DNA of 64,000 bases from Hormiphora californensis (taxonomy: Eukaryota; Ctenophora; Tentaculata; Cydippida; Pleurobrachiidae), in NCBI GenBank assembly GCA_020137815.1, contig CM035357.1, positions 7,058,553 through 7,122,552 of the forward strand, given 5' to 3'. Numbering within the stretch: position 1 is the first letter of the stretch; every line of letters starts with the position of its first letter. The notes below the pieces were generated by a model. That model made no database searches. It saw only the letters and a list, made by a program, of their open reading frames with translations, and had not been told where the DNA came from. Of the stretch, positions 49,801-58,326 are shown piece by piece. The position numbers and the translations under genes were made by a program.

Positions 49801-52800
49801 GATGTGGTTTACAACGCACTGTTAGACCAGGCTCTGGTAACTAGGCCGGTAGATGGGGAGATGCCTGAGGAGTTTGAGGAGGTTACCATGACACCCGATG
49901 ATATTCTAGATGATGATGATGATGAGGTTGTTATGGGACCTGATCAGGATGATCCAGAGATATCTTTTGGACCAGGGGTAGATGAGTCATTTGGGTCACC
50001 AGAGCAACACCAGGCAGTTACCATGGTAACATCAGAGCAACACCAAGCATGTAACCATGGTAACATCCAGAGCAAGCACCAGACGGTAACCTATGGTAAC
50101 ACCATCATCAGCAACAGTAGGGGAGGCAAAGATAGTTGAAACACAGGAAGAGGAAAGGCTGGCACTGAGTGAGGCACTGGCCGAGCTAGCTCAGGGAGGC
50201 GAGGTGAATTTGGAAAGCGTGTGTAGTAGCTTGGCAGCTAGTCTAACAGCGGCTACCACCACAACTACTCCAGCACAACCTGGTATCATTGCTGGCAGTA
50301 TACCAATCAAGGTTGAGACTACCGAGGAGTGGATTTAGGGAGGTCCGAGTTTTTATAGGGACACCCTTTATTGAGTGCTCACGTTTTTAGGTCGACTAAA
50401 CAGCATTGTTGATGTTGTTGTAAATGGGATGTGCACGAACAATCAAAAGACATTATGTGCTACTTGTTGCATGTTTTAGCTTCATTCGTTATGTGTGTGG
50501 GAGGGGGATATCTGCAGGGCAGGGGGTATTTATTACAGGGAGGGGAGGGAAGGTATGGGATTTACAGAGAGATAGAGGAGTGTTACAGCGGTGTGACAGA
50601 TGAATGAGGGTGTGTGAGAAAGAGGGTGTGATATCTGAATGGAATAGATTGCACGCATACTACTAACACCATTGTTTATTTATTGTTGTTTGTTCTCTCT
50701 TATTTTTACAAAAATCAGCTTTTTATTTCTATCACAATTACCGCTCCAAAAATGGGTTTCGCTCCGAGATGAGATGAATCCCCCTGATGAATCACAATGC
50801 ACAAGGAATTTCCTACTTGGAGCACATCACCCAGAAGTGATGTGTCAAGTTCAATAGGGACGACTGGATTGTGGTTTCCGGGTGTTCCATGCTCTGGTGT
50901 ATGGGAAGAAACTTACTGCGCGCGGGTGATATGTCGCGCGGTGTTTCTATCCCTTGAGTCACGGCGCGCTACGTTACTGTGTAAGATCAGGGTGAGAGAG
51001 ATCAGCTGACAAACGGCTTCATCTGGTACTCATCTGGTATTCATTATTCAAAACTCGGAATATGGAACATTGATGTGGGAAAAGAGTATCATTTGTTGAC
51101 TCTCGAGAAAACGAGCTGGTAAGTTATTCAGGTTCGATTGAGTGATGTATCCAATTGTTCATGATCCGACAATGCGAAATGATGTCACTTCTGCACCTCG
51201 TTAGTCTGAGTGTGACTGTACACATGAATAACATCGCCACTGTCTTTGTTATTGGTATCATGGAGTAACTTCCTTTGCTTAGGGCAAGTTGACAATTTTA
51301 TATGCCTCTATAGTCTATCGCCTCTACGGCAGTTCAGATTTAACGATGAAAATATTTATGTAGTTCTTCACCCCCTCCCCCAATTAACCTTACATACAGA
51401 ACTGTTCGTCTACATACTTACCAAAACTGCAGCAAAGTATCACTCACTTCCACTGCAGAATAGGGTCATCACTTCCACATCACTTACCCAACTAAGAGCC
51501 TGTTTTGAGACCACCTCTGTCTCACAGTTGACCAGGAAGAACTCCCTTCTAATACGGGATCCAATCCTCTTCAGGGGTTCAATCATTTTCCAGTGGGGCT
51601 CCGCTCGGAGCAACATGGACGTTTGTCGTAGTGCTTCTTCTGTAGAAAGGGGTGGAGATTGGCCATTGGGAGAAAAAGGGAGGGAGACAGCTGAAGTAGG
51701 GACACAGAAATAGCACGGAAGAGAAGAAATAGATAGAGGGATCGAGAGAGAAGAAAAAAAGGGAGAAAGAAAGAAAAGAAGAAGTGGGAGAATGCAGAGA
51801 AAAAAGGAGAAGTAGGATACTCTTCTGGAGATAGAGAAAAGGAGTGATGCTTGTCTTTTGGAACACTTCCATATCAAATTTCAGTTACACTACAAACTGT
51901 TACACTGATATCTTAACACTCTCACACTTGACACAGGCTCACTTTCTCGCAGTTCCAGGGTTACAGATGTTAGAGTTAATAATATGGTTCCGTGCATTTC
52001 ATAGTTACTTGAATTGAGAATCAAATTGGAACGAGAAGTTGAGAATCAAGACATGACAATAATTGTCATGTTACTAACCCTCAAGGCTAAAATCATAACC
52101 AACTGGGTCAAGAAACTTCTTTAATGCCATTGAGCTTGCAACAAGAGGTGTCTGTAACAGTACATCAATGAACACCTGTTGGAAAATAATTGATTTAGAA
52201 AATCTGGTGAGAATGAGAGAATTGTTAAATATCGTGCCATGTATCTGAAATATTGTCTTTTGAAATGCAAAGTCGCCAGTGCCCGGTTAGCTCAGTCGGT
52301 AGAGCACGAGACTCTTAATCTCGGGGTCGCGGGTTCGAGCCCCGCATCGGGCTGCCAAGAGGCTTCTTTTTTTCTCATTTTTTGCGATAATAATTTTATT
52401 TTACTGAAGTTAATTAACTAATTATAAGTTTATAATTGCAGCAGAAGTAGGCACTCGTTATTTATATTTTCTTATGAATGTTGTTGTTCCAGCTTTCTTA
52501 AATAAACATAAACCGATTTCAGCTGGTTCAGTGCCCGGTTAGCTCAGTCGGTAGAGCACGAGACTCTTAATCTCGGGGTCGCGGGTTCGAGCCCCGCATC
52601 GGGCTGCCAAGAGGCTTCTTTTTATTTGTTTCAGATATCAATTTTTGCATGCTAGTGCACTGATAGTGACTGCATAATGACTACATAATCCAGATCCCGG
52701 GAAAGTACGCTTTCTGAATTCTGAATTTTTGTGTTCTCTAGAACTGCCAACTGGTAAACAAAAAGTATATTCAGGGGACTTAGAAAATTGGTCATGATTC

Positions 52801-53937
52801 ATGCATGTTGATTGTTAGATCTCAGTCTACCATTGCAAAAATTGATATCTGAAACAAATAAAAAGAAGCCTCTTGGCAGCCCGATGCGGGGCTCGAACCC
52901 GCGACCCCGAGATTAAGAGTCTCGTGCTCTACCGACTGAGCTAACCGGGCACTTGCACCAGGTGAAATCGGTTTCTTTTTATTTAAGAATTCTGGAACAA
53001 ACACCTTTATAACAAAATGTAATATCTTTCTACACTTGCTTACACATATGATATTTCATAAGCTAAAGATTTAAACCAAGGTGATACAATAGTTACTTCA
53101 CTGCCACATACTTTTCTCAAACTAAATGAAACTTTACTACAACATTTGTCAGCTAAGTGGGTAGTGTGCTAACTTCCTGGTACTAAGAAAGTACAGAATT
53201 GAACCAAACTGAAACCTCCCAGTGCCCGGTTAGCTCAGTCGGTAGAGCACGAGACTCTTAATCTCGGGGTCGCGGGTTCGAGCCCCGCATCGGGCTGCCA
53301 TGTGGCTTACTTTTTGAACTACACTGGTCACACGTTTTGCTCGAGCTCATAATCTGAATCAGAATCAACAGAAATATGATACACGTGTATTGTATCAGTT
53401 TGCAAGTATCAGTTACACCTGATGCGTGTGTGTCTGTGTGTTTTACCTGTAATGCCTTACGTCGTTCCTCTACAAAGGCCCTATTCATGTTACCAAACAC
53501 TTTCTTCTTCGGAAACGGTGCATCACTCAATCCCCAAGACTGAAAAATAAAAAGTTTCTTACTACTAAATCGAATAAATGATAAATCAATTGTTCTATAC
53601 TGAATCGTAGAATGTAACTCCACTAAACCTGAATAAGAGAGTTGAGAGCTGCAAAGTCGCTGTATCGATGGGTTATAGTCCAACTCGCATCACTGTTACA
53701 CCCTCGATATACCGTGATGTCGTACGTCTAGTGGAAGAAGGCAGTCAATAAATAGGGTGAGATGACTACGTTAAATGTGAATGATGTGTGTATCCAGGGC
53801 GTTACAGTTACACGACGATGAATTTATTGGAGAAGGGAATATCTTACAGCATAGTTTCCTGTAATATCAGCGGAAGATATGGTTGCTACAAGTGGAATCG
53901 TATCATCTACTAACTTCTTCTCTCTTCCCTCCTCCAT
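26224..53937 (-). CDS. PXK: PXK, PX domain-containing kinase-like protein (MONaKA/Slob type)
   Basis: PXK binds phosphoinositides on endosomes and affects receptor trafficking and cortical actin. Fifteen exons join in phase: 53937-53848, 53727-53629, 53539-53447, 52175-52079, 51639-51488, 44799-44748, 44284-44168, 44057-43923, 43300-43209, 43058-42941, 42464-42386, 41623-41497, 36841-36662, 26462-26402 and 26279-26224, about 515 residues. PX domain, residues 8-125: [52 protein letters not shown]. The pseudokinase follows: [20 protein letters not shown], catalytic-loop equivalent HLHSGN without Asp, DFG equivalent SNVE, then [17 protein letters not shown]. The tail is basic ([11 protein letters not shown]), then Ala/Pro-rich. 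About 25 residues expected between exons 5 and 6 are missing, so one exon may be unseen. The last two exons rest on phase and Pro/Ala continuity; otherwise the protein ends shortly after 36662. Confidence 0.9.
26659..36014 (+). CDS. SKIC2: SKIC2/SKIV2L, Ski2-like RNA helicase of the Ski complex
   Basis: This DEVH helicase threads mRNA into the cytoplasmic exosome with SKIC3 and SKIC8. Twenty-five short exons run from 26659-26867 to 35867-36014 and encode about 1200 residues (human 1246). Signatures: N-terminal [15 protein letters not shown]; motif I AHTSAGKT (residue about 292); motif Ia [13 protein letters not shown]; motif II DEVH split between exons 7 (ends 28856) and 8 (starts 29250); motif [51 protein letters not shown]; motif [12 protein letters not shown] (exon 13, 30938-31070). 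The C-terminal arch/DSHCT part includes [40 protein letters not shown] and the end [13 protein letters not shown]. Exon 10 (29780-29966) needs one base removed near 29879-29884 to keep frame. A (CT)n tract and C-runs serve as polypyrimidine tracts before exons 8, 15 and 25. The whole gene lies inside PXK intron 13. Confidence 0.97.
27638..27710. repeat. Imperfect 34-bp inverted repeat in SKIC2 intron 3
   Basis: Arms 27638-27671 and 27675-27710 (arm begins CTTGCGCCAGTTGCAGACTG) fold into a long, GC-rich hairpin with a three-base loop and few mismatches. The flanking 90 bases contain short CTGCTGACACTG repeats and GCGCGC runs. Confidence 0.8.
31524..31596 (+). repeat. (CT)n microsatellite abutting the SKIC2 exon 15 acceptor
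   Basis: An almost pure CT tract runs to within about 20 bases of the acceptor ACTCAG at 31591-31596 and provides the polypyrimidine tract. Confidence 0.9.
35845..35861 (+). repeat. Poly-C run before the SKIC2 exon 25 acceptor
   Basis: A run of about 15 C directly precedes CACCAG|G, and a similar C-run lies at about 29198-29217 before exon 8. Confidence 0.85.
37190..37600. promoter_or_regulatory. Cluster of CACGTG E-boxes with CCAAT boxes
   Basis: At least nine CACGTG cores lie in about 400 bases. Many are TCACGTGA(C/T), the CLEAR-type site bound by MiT/TFE and USF factors. At 37487-37580 a 44-45-bp unit, TCACGTG...AGTGGCGGGCCAATCAGAAG, is tandemly repeated, so each E-box is paired with a CCAAT box at fixed spacing. 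It lies in PXK intron 12. Function as a promoter or enhancer is inferred from motif density only. Confidence 0.6.
38290..39640. repeat. Complex inverted-repeat element flanked by (CCGAA)n arrays
   Basis: Short arrays of CCGAA lie at about 38330-38425 and 39525-39600. The outer edges carry inverted ends (AACCGGTTTTCAGGAAACGACC at 38299 versus CGGTCGCTTCCTGCCGGTT at 39598). Between them a unit of about 180 bases (GGAGAGCACCGATCAAGGT ... TACGAATCGTGTTTCGAATC) occurs four times in alternating orientation, at about 38465-38610, 38740-38875, 38890-38990 and 39130-39270. There is no convincing reading frame. It lies in PXK intron 12. Confidence 0.75.
41252..41395. mobile_element. MITE copy 1 with CAACTGTTCACC inverted ends
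   Basis: Ends CCATTTTTATTCAACTGTTC and its inverted partner GAACAGTTGAAAAAAAATGG enclose a GC-rich core with GCGCGCGCTACACGTTAACA. A second copy in opposite orientation lies at 61108-61250. Confidence 0.85.
44290..44540. repeat. 93-bp tandem repeat carrying RFX X-box palindromes
   Basis: About two and a half units of period 93 lie in PXK intron 6. Each unit contains GGTTACCATGGTAAC (44376-44390, 44469-44483) and a variant GTTACTATGGTAAC. The palindrome fits the RFX X-box consensus. Confidence 0.85.
45930..46070. promoter_or_regulatory. CACGTG plus CCAAT-box cluster upstream of the ETS gene
   Basis: Two TCACGTGAC sites (about 45961-45969 and 46001-46009) alternate with ATTGG (inverted CCAAT) at about 45988, 46030 and 46053. 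The cluster sits about 1.3 kb upstream of the ETS start codon and is the best promoter candidate for it. The arrangement resembles that at 37190-37600. Confidence 0.5.
46770..46866. repeat. (GA)n microsatellite, about 95 bp
   Basis: GA repeat interrupted by two GT steps and one AA, upstream of the ETS gene in PXK intron 5. Confidence 0.95.
47321..50338 (+). CDS. ETS-domain transcription factor
   Basis: ETS proteins bind GGAA sites in the nucleus. Eight exons: 47321-47446, 47595-47663, 47809-48117, 48294-48446, 48583-48741, 48884-49031, 49128-49343 and 49535-50338, about 659 residues after frame correction. The DNA-binding domain is in exon 8 (residues about 394-480): [46 protein letters not shown] and [19 protein letters not shown], including the two recognition-helix arginines (RALRY). 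The N-terminal 390 residues are Pro/Thr/Ser-rich with MVTSP repeats and show no Pointed domain; a basic patch ([10 protein letters not shown]) precedes the ETS domain. After the domain come an acidic tract and a repeat [11 protein letters not shown] whose DNA contains several extra bases (50045-50093). The frame therefore ends early at 50139 unless corrected to the frame ending [12 protein letters not shown] at 50338. The subfamily is unclear. The gene lies wholly within PXK intron 5. Confidence 0.95.
50339..51487. other. ETS 3' region and remainder of PXK intron 5
   Basis: No further exon is certain. The PXK exon encoding about 25 residues between SKQALSW (ending 51488) and TELGPYF (starting 44799) should lie somewhere in 44800-51487 on the minus strand, but I could not place it. 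Confidence 0.4.
52281..52353 (+). tRNA. tRNA-Lys (CUU)
   Basis: A 73-base cloverleaf. The acceptor stem GCCCGGT pairs with ATCGGGC with one G-U pair, the A-box is TAGCTCAGTCGG, the anticodon loop is CTCTTAA (anticodon CTT) and the B-box is GGTTCGAGCCC. No intron. It is followed by a small GCC-AAGA-GGC hairpin and a T7 Pol III terminator. It lies in PXK intron 3 (intron 3 runs 52176-53446 on the host minus strand). Confidence 0.98.
52533..52605 (+). tRNA. tRNA-Lys (CUU), second copy
   Basis: Identical in sequence to the copy at 52281, with the same GCCAAGAGGCTTCTTTTT terminator. Its upstream AACCGATTTCAGCTGGTTCA and its downstream 45 bases are shared, in inverted form, with the copy at 52878-52950. 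Confidence 0.98.
52585..52900. repeat. Inverted duplication around tRNA copies 2 and 3
   Basis: Both tRNAs plus about 45 bases of 3' flank and about 30 bases of 5' flank are present as inverted copies (for example TCAGATATCAATTTTTGCA at about 52632 and its complement at about 52837). The central spacer of about 190 bases is not palindromic. Confidence 0.85.
52878..52950 (-). tRNA. tRNA-Lys (CUU), third copy, opposite strand
   Basis: Identical mature sequence on the minus strand. With the second copy it forms a head-to-head inverted duplication: the 3' flank TTTATTTGTTTCAGATATCA and beyond is the same in both. Confidence 0.98.
53224..53296 (+). tRNA. tRNA-Lys (CUU), fourth copy
   Basis: Identical mature sequence. 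The 3' flank differs (GCCATGTGGCTTACTTTTTG), so this copy is the older or independently flanked one. Confidence 0.98.
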
Positions 53938-54164
53938 AGAACTCTATAGCGGAAGACAAAATTTGTTAAACTAACGTGTTGGGCAAAAAAAATGTCCCCC
54001 CCTAGACTAGCATAGTTCCAGATATCGTAGAGCTCTAAAATTTTACACAGTTACTCTATGGGACAAATAAATAAGTTCCACAAAATTTCAGACTTTTAGC
54101 TCAAAGTTCATTTTTTTGATCGGAATGAACATTGTTATTCAGGCAGGTGCACAGTTGCTCGACA

Positions 54165-54310
54165 GTCTATTTCTGGCTGCTATTTCTGGCTGCTATTTCT
54201 GGCTGCTATTTCTGGCTGCTAGACCTATTTCTGGCTGCAAGACCTATTTCTGGCTGCTAGACCTATTTCTGGCTGCAAGCAGCCAGAAATAGCAGCCAGA
54301 AATAGGGTCC
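54165..54310. repeat. CTATTTCTGGCTG tandem array, left copy
   Basis: Units of 13-22 bases (CTATTTCTGGCTG, some followed by CTAGAC or CAAGAC) repeat about eight times, then invert to CAGCCAGAAATAG at the end. The mirror array lies at 57257-57427. Confidence 0.9.
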
Positions 54311-54573
54311 CCTAGCTCCCAACTTGAAATTTACGCCATCGAATATGTGTTATCACACCCATTGCGTCAAATCACCGATAAACTGATCTCATATCACGCT
54401 GTGTAATATGTCGGGATAGCATAACCGATAAACAGATCTCTTATCGTGTAACTTTTCATGCCTCGTGTCACAAACAAGGTGGGTGGGACCCATTATGACA
54501 ATCCATTATAAAAGGCCAAATTTTTGACGTCAAGGCATCGCAATCAATTATGCCGCCACCGGACAGTTCCTAT

Positions 54574-55575
54574 TAGTTAGGGGAAATTAGCTTTAAACTA
54601 GGGAAAAATTTGTAACAAGCTAATTCCTTCACCAATTGGTCCCTATGGGTCCCTAGAATCACCAAAAAAAAATCACAAAAAATCCGCGATGGCTAAGTTG
54701 GGTTTTTGGACCACGCCCTTTTACCTGTATTTTCAGTCATGTGGTCAAAAATCTAAATTCTCTTAGAATAGGAGTAAAGAAGAAAATAAGGGCACTAAAT
54801 TGTGTAGCGTCCTCGCATTAGTGGGGGTAGACGCCCATGAAAAGTCTCTATCTCATTTGGTTAATTAGATAATTGGATAATTAGATCTGCGCATAGCCGT
54901 TTTTGGCCATACGGCTATAGCCACTTAGGAATGGTTTAGAGACTTTTCACTGGCGCCATTTTGTAGACAATGGCCAAGTTATGGGGGGTCGATGTCGGAC
55001 TTTTAAGCTCTATCTCCAACCGTTTAGCCGATATTTGGCTTCAAAGGTGCTCAAAATGAGCAAAAAACGGTAAAAAGCCCAATTTTGAGCACCTTTGAAG
55101 CCAAATATCGGCTAAACGGTTGGAGATAGAGCTTAAAAGTCCGACATCGACCCCCCATAACTTGGCCATTGTCTACCAAATGGCGCCAGTGAAAAGTCTC
55201 TAAACCATTCCTAAGTGGCTATAGCCGTATGGCCAAAAACGGCTATGCGCAGATCTAATTATCCAATTATCTAATTAACCAAATGAGATAGAGACTTTTC
55301 ATGGGCGTCTACCCCCACTAATGCGAGGACGCTACACAATTTAGTGCCCTTATTTTCTTCTTTACTCCTATTCTAAGAGAATTTAGATTTTTGACCACAT
55401 GACTGAAAATACAGGTAAAAGGGCGTGGTCCAAAAACCCAACTTAGCCATCGCGGATTTTTTGTGATTTTTTTTTGGTGATTCTAGGGACCCATAGGGAC
55501 CAATTGGTGAAGGAATTAGCTTGTTACAAATTTTTCCCTAGTTTCGGCCCTTATTTAGCTAATTTCCCCTAACTA
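54574..55575. mobile_element. Near-perfect 1-kb palindrome (foldback element)
   Basis: Ends TAGTTAGGGGAAATTAGC and GCTAATTTCCCCTAACTA. The two arms of about 480 bases match almost throughout around a centre near 55075; the innermost bases GCTCAAAATGAGCAAAAAAC versus the partner end TTTTGAGC give a very short loop. No coding potential. Confidence 0.9.
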
Positions 55576-56780
55576 CAGGGTGTCCCACTGTCTTTGCATC
55601 ACCTGCGATTTTGGGTCATGACCGGGCTCCATTAAACTAACCAAAACTGATCGAAAAATCGGTCAAAATGGTTCTAACAAAAACCAGTGTTCTAGAGAAT
55701 TGTCTGGCAAACATTTTGGTTGCAAGATTGACTTTCCAAGTCTTACCAATCGTCAGATATATCGTCGTAAAGTCAAAATTACGTGTTCATGAAATCCGAC
55801 CGGGGTTCACGTTTTGAAAAATTCACAAGTGCAAAGTTGCTCGGATCACATTGCATCCCTTATAAGAGTTGTAGGAAATTGTATGGCGGTCATTTTGGTA
55901 CCCGGGTTTTTATCCTAGCTCAATGTTTAGAATGTCTTATGACTGTCAGAACTGGAATTTTCCCAAAAGTGGTTTCAGGTATCGCATTGCATTTTGCCCT
56001 GTTATGAAGCTCTTAGCTGCTTGAATAACATCTTAGTGCATGATAGGGTTGAGATAGACCACTTGCGTATCCTACACATTAACAGGGGCCTTGCCAAATC
56101 GTCATAACAACCCTGTCAAGTGTCTAGATGAAATTGAGACGATATGTGCTGATTATCATGGGATTACACACGACACCGAGCTACCTAATTAGGGGTTGTG
56201 AGCCGATACCAACTAAAACTCAGCATAGAAAAATCTTCATGTTCCTACAGTCATAACGCAACTTAAACGTAGAGCTATGGGAAAAACCATGGTATCAAGA
56301 TGAACCTTAGACGATTCCAATGAAGCTCTTCTAAATTTCAAATAATTTTACCCATTTGTTGATGACACGTGATCCCCTCAAAAATGCTGATTGAATTTCG
56401 TCTTTAGACAGTCGTAAGACACTCTAAACATTGAGTTAGGACAAAAACCCGGGTACCAAAATAACCGCCAGACAATTTCCTACAACTCTTATGAGGGATG
56501 CAATGTGATCCGAGCAACTTTGCACTTGTGAATTTTTCAAAACGTGAACCCCGGTCGGATTTCATGAACACGTAATTTTGACTTTACGACGATATATCTG
56601 ACGATTGGTAAGACTTGGAAAGTCAATCTTGCAACCAAAATGTTCGCCAGACAATTCTCTAGAACACTGGTTTTTGTTAGAACCATTTTGACCAATTTTT
56701 CTATCAGTTTTGGTTAGTTTAATGGAGCCCGGTCATGACCCAAAATCGCAGGTGATGCAAAGACAGTGGGACACCCTGTA
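55574..56780. mobile_element. 1.2-kb mariner-like foldback with CAGGGTGTCCCA ends
   Basis: The termini TACAGGGTGTCCCACTGTCT and its inverted copy carry TA on both sides, as for Tc1/mariner elements, and CAGGGTGTCCCA resembles mariner-type ends. The arms are about 390 bases (55576-55965 and 56395-56778) with scattered mismatches, flanking a spacer of about 430 bases. No transposase frame is present. Confidence 0.85.
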
Positions 56781-57256
56781 TATACCTTCTCTCCCACGAA
56801 ACGACAAAACCACGAACACTCCTTGATCGGGGACAACATCGAGGAGGAGCCTCGACATTTGCTCCCTCTGTATGGAGGGAAGACACCAGCTTCAGGCCTG
56901 CCCTCTGAACAGGCCCACATCTCCGCTCCGGATCCTGCGGCGTTTCAACCTGTGTGCCTGCCGGAAGGTATCGAGGACCGTAAACCTGGATCCGAATACG
57001 CACCATAGTGGACCAGTTCCTATGCGACCACCATCTTCCTCGCCAACACGTGCAGCAGCAGCGCCCGAATGAGGACAACACCATACTCGATCTGCAACTA
57101 ATTTGGCAGGTCCCGTATCCCATACCCAATTCGTTGCAGATACCGAATCATTTCACCGATTCGTCTCCCGTATCCCATGATACCCAATTAGTTGCAGATA
57201 CCGAATTACTTCACTGATTCGTCTCTCGTATCCCATACAGAGATAGAGAAATCACG
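56781..57256. other. Unique central segment of the composite element
   Basis: This is the only non-palindromic stretch of the composite element. It contains two copies of a unit with AGTTGCAGATACCGAAT and TCGTCTCCCGTATCCCAT (about 57105-57240). ORFs on both strands (for example 56719-57129, minus) are Cys/Arg-rich without a recognisable domain; a captured gene fragment is possible but unproven. Confidence 0.5.
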
Positions 57257-57454
57257 TGAGAGAAACCCTATTTCTGGCTGCTAAAATCTATTTCTGGCTG
57301 CTATTTCTGGCTGCTCGCAGCCAGAAATAGGTCTAGCAGCCAGAAATAGGTCTTGCAGCCAGAAATAGGTCTTGCAGCCAGAAATAGCAGCCAGAAATAG
57401 CAGCCAGAAATAGCAGCCAGAAATAGACTGTCGAGCAACTGTGCACCTGCCGTT

Positions 57455-57965
57455 ATTCATGAAAAAAAACATGATTTTTCGGTCCAGAAGCCAAGCAATT
57501 GTCTTTGGCTCTCGATTTTCTTTCAAATGCGACCAAGAAAAGCCAAAACGGACAACCACAAGGCACACAGTGGTCAGTTAGCCAGGTCATGTGATCCCCA
57601 CCGAATCGTGAGTTGCTAATCAGGCTTAGTGGGGAAGAATCACAGTCGCTAATGAGGGATGTGTATCGAAAAAGCGACATGTGGTTCGGCATCACTTGGG
57701 TAGAGGCCACTTGTTAATGAGCTTCGGATCTCATCACCAATAGTCATCGTCATCCCTCATTAGCAGCTGTGATACGTGATTCTCTACCACTAAGCATGAT
57801 TAGCAATTCTGAATAAATTACACGATTCGGTGGGGATCACATGACCTGACTAACTGTCAGAAACATGACCACTGTGTGCCTTGTGGTTGTCCGTTTTGGC
57901 TTTTCTTGGTCGCATTTGAAAGAAAATCGAGAGCCAAAGACAATTGCTTGGCTTATGGACCGAAA
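57455..57965. mobile_element. 510-bp foldback inserted into the right arm of the composite element
   Basis: Arms ATGATTTTTCGGTCCAGAAG and its complement fold around a centre near 57710; shared blocks include GACCAAGAAAAGCCAAAACG and TCACATGACCTG-type sequence. Compared with the uninterrupted left arm at 54113-54145, it sits inside GTTATTCA, which dates it after the host element. Confidence 0.85.
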
Positions 57966-58249
57966 AATCATGTTTTTTGGAATGAATAAAAATGTTCATT
58001 CCGATCAAAAAAATGAACTTTGAGCTAAAAGTCTGAAATTTTGTGGAACTTATTTATTTGTCCCATAGAGTAACTGTGCAAAATTTTAGAGCTCTACGAT
58101 ATCTGGAACTATGCTAGTCTAGGGGGGACATTTTTTTGCCCAACACGTTAGTAAAATTAATATTTTGCCTACTGACTTGCTCCTATAAAGGGACAGTTCT
58201 TCATGTTGCCTTGTTGGAGGGTAAAGATCGGTTCATCAGGAGGGGGCAG

Positions 58250-58300
58250 GTACCCTTTAAAAAGGGGCCCTAACCAACCAATATTATACGCAGCTCAATT
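58250..58300 (+). promoter_or_regulatory. Putative TATA box of the cysteine-rich peptide gene
   Basis: CCTTTAAAAAGGGGCC at about 58253-58268 lies about 65-70 bases upstream of the ATG at 58327, leaving room for a short 5' UTR. Confidence 0.5.
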
Positions 58301-58326
58301 CCTTGCTCAACTACAACTACACCGCT

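Larger units (their letters stand above)
53972..58150. mobile_element. 4.2-kb composite element with long terminal inverted repeats
   Basis: The ends TAACGTGTTGGGCAAAAAAA (53972) and its inverted copy (58150) begin a terminal inverted repeat of about 330 bp that includes TTTTGATCGGAATGAAC and GCAGGTGCACAGTTGCTCGA on both sides. TA lies at both outer edges, suggesting a TA target duplication. The inner border of each arm is an array of TATTTCTGGCTGC or its complement. The right arm is split by a foldback (57455-57965), and two more palindromes (54574-55575, 55574-56780) sit inside. No transposase frame remains. Its left end is about 35 bp upstream of the PXK start codon. Confidence 0.85.

Noticed and set aside
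52239-52421. ORFs reading [20 protein letters not shown] (also 52822-53004)
   Set aside because: These are the well-known false translations of a tRNA gene.
54165-54310. CRISPR-like array of TATTTCTGGCTG repeats
   Set aside because: Spacers are too short and repetitive, the array inverts on itself, and the context is an animal genome; it is a sub-terminal transposon repeat.
55783-56007. 74-codon ORF in the mariner-like foldback
   Set aside because: It is translated from one arm of a palindrome; the other arm gives a mirrored, broken frame, and no transposase motif is present.
56719-57129. 136-codon minus-strand ORF inside the composite element, considered as a transposase or captured gene
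   Set aside because: Extends into the inverted arm of the mariner-like foldback, is Cys/Arg-rich low-information sequence, and lacks any DDE or zinc-finger pattern.
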